From positions 1-23,981 of the forward strand of contig JAFLEE010000079.1 of the NCBI GenBank assembly GCA_017302015.1: a stretch of 23,981 nucleotides of DNA. Direction: 5' to 3'. The DNA is from Spirochaetota bacterium (GTDB taxonomy: Bacteria; Spirochaetota; UBA12135; COTS27; JAFLEE01). This document shows positions 14,752-21,908 of the stretch, piece after piece. The position numbers were made by a program, and so were the translations under genes. The notes below the pieces were generated by a model. That model was not told where the DNA came from and made no database searches. It worked only from the letters and a program-made list of their open reading frames with translations. Position 1 is the stretch's first letter, and each line of letters begins with the position of its first letter.

Positions 14752-15725
14752 TGGCGCACGAGGTGGGCGAGTTCCAGGCGGTTCTTCACCCCCGTCTTGC
14801 GGTAGATCGAGAAGAGGTGGGCCTTCACCGTATTGGCGGCGATCTCGAGGCGCTCGCCGATGTCGAGATTGGAGAGCCCCTGGAGGAGGAGGCGGATGAG
14901 TTCCTGCTCCCGCGGGGTGACGCCGAGGCCCGTGAGGAGTTTCTCGGCAAATTGCCCGGGGTTTTCGCCGCGGCCGGCGGCCTGCAAGAAAACGGTCTCT
15001 TCATCCACCTCCGCCGTCAGGTGGGTGGCGACGGTTCGGCCGCCGCGCAGCACGGTGATCCGGTCGGCCACGTGGAAGACATCCTCCACCCGGTGGGTGA
15101 ACAAAAGGAGCGCGCGTTCGGGCTCGACGAGGCGGGCGAGCATTTGGCGCGCCCGGATGCTCTCCGCCTCCGAAAGCAGGTCGGCCCATTGGTCCAGCAC
15201 CAGCAGCCTCGGCCGGGTGAGGAGGGCCCGGGCGAGTTGGATGAGCAGGTGCTCGAAGGCGCCCAAGCTCGCAAGCGGAGCGCCCAGGGGAGCCGTCGCG
15301 CCCAAGCGGCCATAGACGCGCTCCGCCTCCCGCCTCGCGGCGAGCGAGTCGAGGAACCCCGCGGGCCCGGGTTCGCGGCCCAGCACGATGTTCTGGAGCA
15401 CCGTCAGGTGGGGCACGATACCCGTCGGGGCGTGCACCACGGCGATGCCCGCGCGGAGGCTATCGCCCACGCTGCGAAAGGGGCCCTTGGCGCCGGCCAC
15501 CCGAATTTCACCGGCCTCGGGCGCGCCCAGGGCGCCGGAAATCAAGGTCGCCAGCGGGCTGCGGGCGGGATGGGGCCCGTCGAGCACCGCGTGGATGCCC
15601 CCGGAAAGGACGGAAAAAGAGACGTGATGTAGCCGCGCCGCGGGCATCCCCACCCCCGCCAATTCGAGGAGGGGCTCCGCCGCGGATGCGCTCTTGGGGC
15701 GCTCGAGATCGTGGGAGCTTTCCAT
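14721..15725 (-). CDS. Degenerate RbsA-like ABC domain fused to a LuxR-type DNA-binding domain
   Basis: This 334-residue protein is best read as a transcription regulator built from a transporter ATPase. Residues 20-252 align with the first domain of CUT2 ATPases (GIHAVL, PHLTVLQNIVLGREPG, HRVEDVFHVADRITVLRGG). The Walker A GENGAGKST has become DGPHPARSP (Lys to Arg55), the signature LSVG is LGAF, and Walker B DE is DQ (Asp178-Gln179). The switch His211 remains. Residues 267-325 are a canonical LuxR/GerE helix-turn-helix (TPREQELIRLLLQGLSN, then NTVKAHLFSIYRKTGVKNR). Loss of catalytic residues suggests a sensor or protein-binding role without ATP hydrolysis. It is preceded by the hemerythrin pair (108-bp gap). 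ATG 15725 lacks a clear ribosome binding site. Confidence 0.88.
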   Translation of the reverse strand: MESSHDLERPKSASAAEPLLELAGVGMPAARLHHVSFSVLSGGIHAVLDGPHPARSPLATLISGALGAPEAGEIRVAGAKGPFRSVGDSLRAGIAVVHAPTGIVPHLTVLQNIVLGREPGPAGFLDSLAARREAERVYGRLGATAPLGAPLASLGAFEHLLIQLARALLTRPRLLVLDQWADLLSEAESIRARQMLARLVEPERALLLFTHRVEDVFHVADRITVLRGGRTVATHLTAEVDEETVFLQAAGRGENPGQFAEKLLTGLGVTPREQELIRLLLQGLSNLDIGERLEIAANTVKAHLFSIYRKTGVKNRLELAHLVRHGPEKPSPLP

Positions 15726-15833
15726 GGGGCGTTAGCGGCCCGGGGCGCGAAAAGCGTCGGCTCGCCCGGCCGCTTCGATCTTACCACGAAGGCCGGGAGG
15801 AGGAAGCGGGAATGGGAAGCGGGAAGGCCGACG

Positions 15834-16301
15834 TCAACCGGCCATATGGGCGGCCACCGTGGAAGCTTCCACCTTCGCGTAATCCGCGAGGGTGTGATCG
15901 AGCTTTTGCAGACCCGCGAACAGGCGCGCCACCGTGCCGCACGCGCCTTCCCAGGGCTGGTAGGATTCGGTGAGGACGCGGATGCGCGACACGAGTTCTT
16001 TTCGCTTGTCCTGCCCGTCGAGCAGTTCTTGGCGCGTGACCGGAACTTGCTTCTTTTCGCCGGAGCTCAACCAGGGGAGGATCTCCCTGGATTCCCGGTC
16101 CAACCAGGCTTCCGTTCCGTCGGCGAGGGTGCGCACCAGGGAGCCCAATTCCACGGCCGGAGGATGCACGGGGCCGTGCACCTGGGCCACCTTCTGGGCC
16201 ATGAACCTAAGTTGGGGGAGTTCCTGGCCGAGGGGGCCGTGGAACCTGAGGCGGAGTTCATCCGCCAGATCGCGGGTCGCCGCGTCGGTCGGGGCGCTCA
16301 C
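15834..16301 (-). CDS. Degenerate RIC/ScdA-YtfE-like hemerythrin-fold protein
   Basis: This 155-residue protein aligns over its length with the C-terminal hemerythrin domain of RIC (YtfE/ScdA) iron-sulfur repair proteins: ELPQLRFMAQKVAQVHG, HP, IRVLTESYQPWEGAC. In RIC five His and two Glu hold a di-iron site. Here His21 and His42 and both Glu (Glu70, Glu145) are kept, but three ligand His appear replaced (Trp66, about Gln97, Tyr141). It probably does not bind iron in the normal way and may be a partner of the intact hemerythrin encoded upstream. GTG 16301 overlaps the upstream stop as GTGA, implying translational coupling; TTG 16316 is a less likely start. The N-terminal ScdA_N domain is absent. 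Confidence 0.72.
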   Translation of the reverse strand: MSAPTDAATRDLADELRLRFHGPLGQELPQLRFMAQKVAQVHGPVHPPAVELGSLVRTLADGTEAWLDRESREILPWLSSGEKKQVPVTRQELLDGQDKRKELVSRIRVLTESYQPWEGACGTVARLFAGLQKLDHTLADYAKVEASTVAAHMAG

Positions 16302-16939
16302 GCCTTGCACCCGCAAACGGCGGTGAGGAGCGCCATAATCCGGGGATCCTCAGACGCCCGTTCCACGCCGTAGGCGCTGGCGAGGCTGTCGGCGAGGCCG
16401 AGCATGCGCTCGTGGGTGCCGTCTCCCATATCGTCGTGCTCGATGGCCCGGTAGGCGTCGAGGATCTCGCCGTGCTGCTCGGCCCGCAGGATCTGCATCG
16501 CCATGGGGAAGAGGATGCCGTCTTCCTTCTCGATATGGGACCTCAGGAGCCCCGCGTACCCGTGGGCATTCTGCACGAACTTCGCCACATCGCCGCCATC
16601 CACCGCCGCCGCCACCCCCTGGATGAAGGCCCGCCCTTCCACGTGGTCCGCGCGCATGACCTGGGTCGGCCCGAAGCCGGGGACCGCGGCATCAAGGGCG
16701 GGGAAGAGGATGTTCTCTTCTTTCCCGTGGTGGCACTTGTCCGCGAAATTGCGCAGTACTTCCAGGGCCTGGCTGGCATGGTCGAGGGGGATGGCGTTCT
16801 CTTTCTCCGCCCGGTCGGCCATGGCGACGAGGGCCTGGATGACCTGGAGGATGACGCGGTGCTCGCCGGAGAGGATGCTCACGGCGCTGATGATATCGAG
16901 ATCGACGGCTTCAAGGTTTTCAAAATGACCACAAGACAT
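16298..16939 (-). CDS. Hemerythrin HHE domain protein
   Basis: This 213-residue cytoplasmic four-helix protein has a full set of likely di-iron ligands: His27 (GEHRVIL), His71 and Glu75 (CHHGKEENILFP), His99 (RADHVEGRAF), and His135 with Glu139 (LRSHIEKEDGILFP). Such proteins bind oxygen, nitric oxide or iron, and act in sensing, storage or protection of iron centres. Cys residues at both ends (Cys3; Cys209 and Cys211) are noteworthy and might allow redox control or metal transfer. ATG 16939 has AGGAG about 6 bases upstream. It is the first gene of a coupled pair with the RIC-like gene and is probably driven by the promoter at 16980-17008. Confidence 0.9.
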   Translation of the reverse strand: MSCGHFENLEAVDLDIISAVSILSGEHRVILQVIQALVAMADRAEKENAIPLDHASQALEVLRNFADKCHHGKEENILFPALDAAVPGFGPTQVMRADHVEGRAFIQGVAAAVDGGDVAKFVQNAHGYAGLLRSHIEKEDGILFPMAMQILRAEQHGEILDAYRAIEHDDMGDGTHERMLGLADSLASAYGVERASEDPRIMALLTAVCGCKA

Positions 16940-16979
16940 GGGAGGCTCCTTTCAAGGCTCTGTTTTCGCCTTCGTAGGA

Positions 16980-17008
16980 AGTATAATCAGACATAGGCAA
17001 TAAATCAA
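16980..17008 (-). promoter_or_regulatory. Sigma-70-like promoter of the hemerythrin pair
   Basis: On the minus strand TTGATT (17003-17008) and TATACT (16980-16985, 5 of 6) are separated by exactly 17 bases. The predicted start is near 16973, giving a leader of about 34 bases that contains the ribosome binding site. No clear FNR or NsrR operator was recognised. Confidence 0.55.
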
Positions 17009-17210
17009 ATATATATTATCCAATAATGAGTATATAGGATGAATTCAACCGTTTTTGCGGTCCCCGATTCGGATCCCTGGACGGACGAAAAAACATCCCA
17101 TAGCGACCTCTTGTGAAGATGGCCCCTATTTCGGCGGAAACGCCTATTAATGACCACTTTCACCGGTCTTGAAGGCCGCAACGAAGCAGGGAACCTACCC
17201 GCCGTCCTAT

Positions 17211-17226
17211 ATGGAATCCATTCCAT
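17211..17226. promoter_or_regulatory. 16-bp palindrome abutting the sigma-54 promoter
   Basis: ATGGAATCCATTCCAT has perfect 7-bp arms (ATGGAAT/ATTCCAT) and a 2-base centre. It ends one base before the -24 element, too close for a usual sigma-54 enhancer, so a repressor site is more likely. Confidence 0.5.
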
Positions 17227-17227
17227 T

Positions 17228-17243
17228 TGGAACGGTTCTTGCC
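17228..17243 (+). promoter_or_regulatory. Sigma-54 (RpoN) type -24/-12 promoter
   Basis: TGGAACGGTTCTTGCC matches the consensus TGGCACG-N4-TTGCW closely. The invariant GG (17229-17230) and GC (17241-17242) have the required 10-base gap. The predicted start is near 17254, about 70 bases before the ATG at 17323. A candidate activator repeat lies about 55-70 bp upstream. Confidence 0.6.
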
Positions 17244-17322
17244 CCAAGACCCGCCCAGCTGTAACATGACCCCTCGCGCAGGCTGGCCCTCGCGGCAAAA
17301 AATCCGGCGGAGGGAGCGCTCC

Positions 17323-17820
17323 ATGGACCCACACGAAGTTCTCATCGAGAAATACAACGCCTTCAAGGCGCCCCTCGACGCCAAGGGCATCTACCGGCAA
17401 TACGAGTTCTTCATCATGGGGGCCTTCGACGCCGCCATCGACGGGGATACCCGCCTCATCGCCGGGCTCTTGACCCAATTATCCGAGGGCTCCCAGGGGC
17501 TCCCGGTCTTCCACACCTCCAAACTCTTCGTCGACAACGGGAAAAAAGACCTCCGCCTGCGCTACGGAAACCTGGAAATGACCCTTTGGTCCAAGGGCTT
17601 CATCGAAATCTTCCATTACAAGTATCTGGGCAAGGAATATAATTTCGACCAGTTCGAGAAGAAATCCGTGGAGATCCAGAAGCCCGAAACTCGGGTCGCC
17701 ACCCTGCGGGCGTTCTCGGAGAAACTCCTCACCAGCCAAATGATCTACGGCACGCCCGAAACCGAATCGCTCATCCCCGATCTCAAGAAATTCGCGACGG
17801 GGTTGGAGACGGGGGCTTAA
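17323..17820 (+). CDS. Uncharacterised 165-residue protein, probable sigma-54 target
   Basis: I do not recognise this family. The protein is soluble, with no signal peptide or membrane segment. An alpha-rich N-terminus (EKYNAFKAPLDAKGIYRQYEFF) is followed by a likely beta region rich in aromatic residues (KDLRLRYGNLEMTLWSKGFI, then YKYLGKEYNF) and a helical tail. There are no Cys residues and no obvious catalytic motif. ATG 17323 has GGAGGGAG upstream. It is transcribed alone, converging with the oxidoreductase gene, whose stop is only 9 bp away. The sigma-54 promoter suggests control by an activator responding to a specific signal such as nitrogen, stress or surface change. Codon use matches its neighbours. 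Confidence 0.8.
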   Translation: MDPHEVLIEKYNAFKAPLDAKGIYRQYEFFIMGAFDAAIDGDTRLIAGLLTQLSEGSQGLPVFHTSKLFVDNGKKDLRLRYGNLEMTLWSKGFIEIFHYKYLGKEYNFDQFEKKSVEIQKPETRVATLRAFSEKLLTSQMIYGTPETESLIPDLKKFATGLETGA

Positions 17821-17829
17821 ATCCCCCCG

Positions 17830-18960
17830 TCACGAGAAGTCCGGCACGGCCACTTCTTTCCCGTCTTGCATCGCCGAGGCGTGGGCGCAGATCCCGGCGG
17901 CGGTCCAATGGGCCGCGGTGACCGCGTCGATGGCCGAGGGCCGGCCTTCCACGACGCTGCGCACGAACTCGTGGGCGAGGTGGGGATGGGACCCATGATG
18001 CCCCCCGCCTTGCTTAATGGACTGGTGGGGACTCTGGGGATCGGGCACCACGTGGGCCTCGGTGAAGGGGCGCAGCTCGAGCGGGAGCAGGTCCTTGCGA
18101 TCCTCCGCCTGGACCGGCTCCGTGGCGACCCGATTTCCGCGCTGGCTCGCTTCATTGGGCTCCATGGTGGTGATGATGGGGGATTCGTTTTCCACGTGCC
18201 ACTCGAAGGATTTCTTCTCGCCCAGCACGTGGAAACTCTCGAGGTAGGCGTGGGCCGTCTGGAAGAGGGAACGGGTCGCCTCGGCGGCGAGGCCGTTGGA
18301 CAAGCGGAACAGGGCGGTCTCGATGGGGAAGGGATTGCCGTAGATTTTCTGGAGTTCGGGGCGCATGGCGCCGGAGCCGAAGCAGCAGACCCGCTGCGCC
18401 CACACGCCCTGGAGGGCGAGGAGCGGCGATAGGGCGTGGGTCGCGTACCACATCGGGGGCAGGCCCAGCCAATAGGCAGGCCAATGCTCCATGTCCTGGT
18501 AATGGGCGCCGCGGAGGAATTGCACGCGGCCGAACTCGCCGCGGGCGTGCATCGCTCGGGCGTGGAGGTACTGGGTCGTGTAGACCGCGGTCTCCATCAT
18601 CATGTAGCGCAGGCCCGATTTCTTCGAGAGGGCCACGATGGCGGCGAGGTCCTCGAGGCGGGTCGCCATGGGCACGGTGCAGGCGCAATGCTTGCCCGCC
18701 GCCATGGCGGCCAGGGTGAGTTCGGCGTGGTTGGGGATGCCCGTGACCAAGTGCACCGCGTCCCAGGCCGGGTCGGCGAGGAGGGCCTTCACGTCGGTGA
18801 AGCGCTCGCGGATGCCGAAGCGATCCCCGTAGGCCGCGAGCACGGCGGGGTCCCGGTCGCAGATGGCCACGCGGGCCACCTCGGGATGGGCGAGGTAGAT
18901 GGGGGGGAAGGCCCCCCCGAAGCGCAGGCCGACGACAGCGAGATTTAACTTGCGTCCCAT
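17830..18960 (-). CDS. Gfo/Idh/MocA family NAD(P)-dependent oxidoreductase
   Basis: This 376-residue protein has an N-terminal Rossmann fold (LNLAVVGLRFGGAFPPIY, with Asp36 of ICDRDP after the second strand) and the C-terminal alpha/beta domain of the family. Members oxidise or reduce sugars, inositols and sugar derivatives. Where most members have the EKP motif with the catalytic Lys, this one has CTVPMATRLED near residue 95, so the mechanism may differ. A His-rich segment (HQSIKQGGGHHGSHPHLAHEF) lies near residue 325. ATG 18960 has GAGGAG about 6 bases upstream. It is divergent from an AraC regulator gene (135 bp between them), which likely controls it. Confidence 0.9.
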   Translation of the reverse strand: MGRKLNLAVVGLRFGGAFPPIYLAHPEVARVAICDRDPAVLAAYGDRFGIRERFTDVKALLADPAWDAVHLVTGIPNHAELTLAAMAAGKHCACTVPMATRLEDLAAIVALSKKSGLRYMMMETAVYTTQYLHARAMHARGEFGRVQFLRGAHYQDMEHWPAYWLGLPPMWYATHALSPLLALQGVWAQRVCCFGSGAMRPELQKIYGNPFPIETALFRLSNGLAAEATRSLFQTAHAYLESFHVLGEKKSFEWHVENESPIITTMEPNEASQRGNRVATEPVQAEDRKDLLPLELRPFTEAHVVPDPQSPHQSIKQGGGHHGSHPHLAHEFVRSVVEGRPSAIDAVTAAHWTAAGICAHASAMQDGKEVAVPDFS

Positions 18961-19060
18961 GGATGACTCCTCGGGAAAACCCGTTTCGCGGCAAGGTCCG
19001 CAGAGGTCGTGATTTCCCGTTTCTTGCATGAAAGATAGGCCTTGGACGCCAGAGGCGCCA

Positions 19061-19088
19061 TTGACCCGGAGGAAAATCCATGTAAAAT
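19061..19088 (+). promoter_or_regulatory. Sigma-70-like promoter giving a probably leaderless araC-type mRNA
   Basis: TTGACC (19061-19066) and TAAAAT (19083-19088) each match 5 of 6 consensus bases, with a 16-base spacer. Transcription should start near 19095, while the ATG of the AraC gene is at 19096. Confidence 0.55.
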
Positions 19089-19095
19089 CGGGAAA

Positions 19096-19914
19096 ATGGG
19101 TTTCCTCAGATTCTCGCTCGAAACCAATCGCCGCCTGCAGGTGGCCAATTTCTCCCATTTCAAGGAGCCCTTCCCCCATCCCGACCGGGTCATGGAGGTC
19201 CACGACCTCGTCTACCTCCACACCGGCGCCTGGGACATCGGCGAGGAGGGGGAGGTTTTCCGCCTCAAACCGGGGGATGTGATCGTCCTCGCCGCGGGCC
19301 GCCGGCATTTCGGCCCCTCGCCCTGCGCCCCGGGCACCCGAACCCGGTGGATCCACCTCCATCCGGAGCCCGCAGACGCCTACTCGGTTTCCCACGCCCC
19401 TCGCGGCGGAGGGGCGAACGCGGTGGAAATCCCCACCCTCGTCCACTGCGGGCGCGACCCGGAGATCCGCGCCCTCTTCGAGGCCGCCATCCACCACCAT
19501 TGGTCCAGCGACCCCCTACGCCGCCTCGAGGCGAGGCTCGTGGTATCGCGCCTCCTCTTCGCCCTGGCGCTTCGGGCGCGTAGGTCGAGCAACCCCTCCC
19601 TCGGCGCCATCGACACCGTCATCGCGCTCCTGGAGAATCGGCCCCAGAAGCCGTGGCGCCTGGACGAATTGGCGGCCCAAGTCGGCCTCGAGCGGCGCAC
19701 CCTCACCTCCCATTTCCGGCGGCGGACCGGCACGAGCATCCACCGCTTCGCCCTCGAGCACCGCCTGCGCATGGCCGCATCCGTCCTCGCCCATACCCCC
19801 GGCACCACGGTGCGATCCGTCGCCGAGCAATTCGGCTTCTGGGACGAGTTCCATTTCAGCCGGGCGTTCAAGAAGTTCCACGGGAGGCCGCCGTCGAGGG
19901 TTTTGGAGGAGTAG
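19096..19914 (+). CDS. AraC family transcriptional regulator
   Basis: This 272-residue regulator has an N-terminal AraC cupin-like ligand domain (DLVYLHTGAWDIGEEGE, then KPGDVIVLAAGRRHFGP) and a C-terminal AraC DNA-binding domain with two helix-turn-helix units. The first is LDELAAQVGLERRTLTSHFRRRTG; the second ends with VAEQFGFWDEFHFSRAFKKFHG. The His-containing cupin part suggests sugar sensing. It is divergent from the Gfo/Idh/MocA oxidoreductase, its likely target. ATG 19096 is chosen because it lies just after the -10 box; a TTG at 19042 would place the start inside the promoter. Confidence 0.88.
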   Translation: MGFLRFSLETNRRLQVANFSHFKEPFPHPDRVMEVHDLVYLHTGAWDIGEEGEVFRLKPGDVIVLAAGRRHFGPSPCAPGTRTRWIHLHPEPADAYSVSHAPRGGGANAVEIPTLVHCGRDPEIRALFEAAIHHHWSSDPLRRLEARLVVSRLLFALALRARRSSNPSLGAIDTVIALLENRPQKPWRLDELAAQVGLERRTLTSHFRRRTGTSIHRFALEHRLRMAASVLAHTPGTTVRSVAEQFGFWDEFHFSRAFKKFHGRPPSRVLEE

Positions 19915-19916
19915 GG

Positions 19917-19935
19917 GGCGGGGGATCCCCCCGCC
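19917..19935 (+). terminator. Strong GC hairpin just after the araC-type gene
   Basis: GGCGGGGG and CCCCCGCC form an 8-bp perfect stem with a 3-base loop, starting 2 bases after the stop codon. The bases after it (GATTTCG) give only a weak U-run, so it may act as an inefficient terminator or an RNA-stabilising hairpin. Confidence 0.4.
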
Positions 19936-20137
19936 GATTTCGCCCTTCCTGGAGGTGGAGGAGGCCATCCGGGCCGTCCACCCCGCCATACCGGTGGAAC
20001 CCCGGGGGCCCGACCGCCGTGAAGGCCCCGCCTTTGCGTGCGTGCACCCAAAGCGCGGGGACGTCAGACATGTCACCATGGAGCTCCGCGCTCTCGGTTT
20101 TCGATTCGTAAGCCGCGTGGGCACTGAGGAACCTGAC

Positions 20138-21757
20138 ATGACCCCCCCCGCCTCCCTTCCCCAACCTTCCCGCCAATTGCCCTCCGGCGCGGCGCTCCTC
20201 TTCTTACTCCTCCCGCTCTTCGCGCCCGGCCAAACGCCCTGGGCCACGGAGCGACTCGATGTATCGATTCCGACCCGCGACGGGAAATCCCTCCAGGCTG
20301 ACCTCTACCTTCCCGCGAAAGCGGGCCGCTACCCCGCCGTATTGATCCAGACCCCCTACAATAAGAAATCCATGGGGGCTCCCTTCGCCACCGGGAACGG
20401 CGAGGGCCCGGAAGCGGGGCGCGGCGCCATCTCCGACGCCCTGGCCATCCTCGACCGAGACCATTACGTCTATGCGATCGTCGACAATCGAGGATTCTAC
20501 AAGTCGAAGCCGGCGGCCGAGGGCGTGAAGCGCGGAACCGTCAAGCAGGGTTGGGACGGTTTCGACTGCGTGGAATGGGTGGCGGCGCAATCCTGGTGCG
20601 ACGGCAAGGTCGGCACCTGGGGCGGGAGCGCCCTGGGCCGCATCCAGTTCGAGACGGCGAAGGAAAGGCCGCCGCACCTCGTCTGCTGCGTGCCCCTCAT
20701 CGCGCCCCTCGACCAGGGTTATGGCCAATACTTCGAGGAGGGGATCCTCCTCGAAGGCCGTCTCCAGACCCTCGATAAATTGGGTTTCGATCTGGGCGCC
20801 CTCGTGCGCGGCCATCGATCCCCGGAGAGCCCCCTGTGGAAAATCTGGAATCGGGCGACGGACCGTCCCGATCTCATCGAGGTGCCTTGCCTCCTCATCA
20901 CCGGCTGGTGGGATGAATTGCCGGGAGAGATCCTGCGCTCCTTCGAGTCCATCGTCGCCCGGGGCGGCGAGCGCGCCCGCGGGCACAGCCGCCTCCTCAT
21001 CGGGCCTTGGGACCACATCTCCATCGGCCTCGCTAAACAGGGCGACCTCGCCTTCGAGGCGGCGCAGCGCGCCTCGGCCACCGTGGCCAAGGCCTTCCTG
21101 GACTATTGGCTGCGTGGCGTCCAAAACGGGTGGGAGCAGACCTCCCGAGTTCGGTATTGGCAATTGGGGGAAGAGAAGTGGCTCGAAGCCCCTTCATGGG
21201 ATGGTCTGAAACGGATTCCCGTGAACCTGCCCCTCGACCCCTCGCCGAAATCGTATGTCTGCGACCCCCGCCATCCCGCCCCGACCCTCGGGGGCGCCAA
21301 TCTTCCGCCGCTCCCCCACGGGCCCACCGTCCAAAGCGCGCTGGATTCCCGCACCGACGGGCTTTCCATCCCCGTGGAGGTCGGCCATGCCCTTCGGGTC
21401 AACGGGAACCCTACCCTTCGTTTTCGCTTCACCGCCGATCGGCCTTCCTGCGATCTCATCGCCCGGCTCTGCTGGGTCCGAGGCGGAAAGCCCTACCTGC
21501 TCTCGGAATCGGGGAAGCGCTTCGCGCCGATCCGGCCCGGGGAGATCCTCCAAGCGGTCCTCGCCTTCCCGCCCATCGCCGTCACGGGTGAGCGATTCAA
21601 GGTCTACCTCTCGAGCGCTTCCTCGCCGCGCTACGAGCGCAACCCCAATACCGGCGCGGATCATTGGGACGAAGCGGCCGCCGGCGCCGTCACCGTGACG
21701 GTGATCGGGGGGATGGAATTATCGTTGCCGACTTTGGCGGAGACCCCCGTAAAATAG
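20138..21757 (+). CDS. CocE/NonD-family secreted alpha/beta hydrolase
   Basis: This 539-residue protein has an N-terminal signal peptide (hydrophobic ALLFLLLPLFAPGQ, about residues 19-32). The alpha/beta hydrolase domain of the S15/CocE family follows (IPTRDGKSLQADLYLPAKAG). The catalytic triad is complete: Ser164 in TWGGSALG, Asp259 in GWWDELPG and His293 in GPWDHISIG. The C-terminal third is the usual jelly-roll domain (PAC15-like). Family members hydrolyse acyl esters, beta-lactam side chains or X-Pro peptides; the substrate here is unknown. ATG 20138 has GAGGA about 7 bases upstream. It follows the AraC gene by 223 bp on the same strand, with no clear promoter seen between them. Confidence 0.9.
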   Translation: MTPPASLPQPSRQLPSGAALLFLLLPLFAPGQTPWATERLDVSIPTRDGKSLQADLYLPAKAGRYPAVLIQTPYNKKSMGAPFATGNGEGPEAGRGAISDALAILDRDHYVYAIVDNRGFYKSKPAAEGVKRGTVKQGWDGFDCVEWVAAQSWCDGKVGTWGGSALGRIQFETAKERPPHLVCCVPLIAPLDQGYGQYFEEGILLEGRLQTLDKLGFDLGALVRGHRSPESPLWKIWNRATDRPDLIEVPCLLITGWWDELPGEILRSFESIVARGGERARGHSRLLIGPWDHISIGLAKQGDLAFEAAQRASATVAKAFLDYWLRGVQNGWEQTSRVRYWQLGEEKWLEAPSWDGLKRIPVNLPLDPSPKSYVCDPRHPAPTLGGANLPPLPHGPTVQSALDSRTDGLSIPVEVGHALRVNGNPTLRFRFTADRPSCDLIARLCWVRGGKPYLLSESGKRFAPIRPGEILQAVLAFPPIAVTGERFKVYLSSASSPRYERNPNTGADHWDEAAAGAVTVTVIGGMELSLPTLAETPVK

Positions 21758-21759
21758 TG

Positions 21760-21801
21760 CCCGCTTAGGCGGGATTCCCGAACTGGGATTCCTTTTTTTT
21801 T
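21760..21801 (+). terminator. Probable intrinsic terminator after the CocE-type hydrolase
   Basis: CCCGC-TTAG-GCGGG (21760-21773) forms a 5-bp GC stem right after the stop codon. A weaker TCCC/GGGA hairpin follows, then a nine-T run at 21793-21801. The second hairpin plus T-run sits correctly for rho-independent termination on the plus strand. Confidence 0.5.
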
Positions 21802-21908
21802 AGCCCCCATAGGCCCCGGCATGTTTGAAAAGTGCAGCCTTTCCCATCGGGGCCCAAGCCCACCCCCCCGATAGTACATTCTTCCCATACCCGCCCATCG
21901 GAGGACCC

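Larger units (their letters stand above)
16940..17322. other. AT-rich 383-bp intergenic region between divergent transcription units
   Basis: No gene is seen here. The left part (about 16980-17050) is strikingly AT-rich for this genome and holds the hemerythrin promoter and a small repeat (ATTAT-N3-ATAAT, 17015-17027) upstream of its -35. The right part holds a GNRA-capped mini-hairpin (GGCG GAAA CGCC, 17133-17144), an imperfect repeat CTTTCA-N7-TGAAGG (17157-17175), the palindrome at 17211-17226 and the sigma-54 element. Confidence 0.6.

Noticed and set aside
16980-17050. FNR or NsrR operator near the hemerythrin promoter
   Set aside because: TTGATTTATTG has only one FNR half-site, and no NsrR-like palindrome could be aligned.
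18961-19500. N-terminal extension of the oxidoreductase frame up to 19500
   Set aside because: It would overlap the divergent AraC gene and its promoter, while ATG 18960 has a good GAGGAG site and matches the normal family start at the Rossmann fold.
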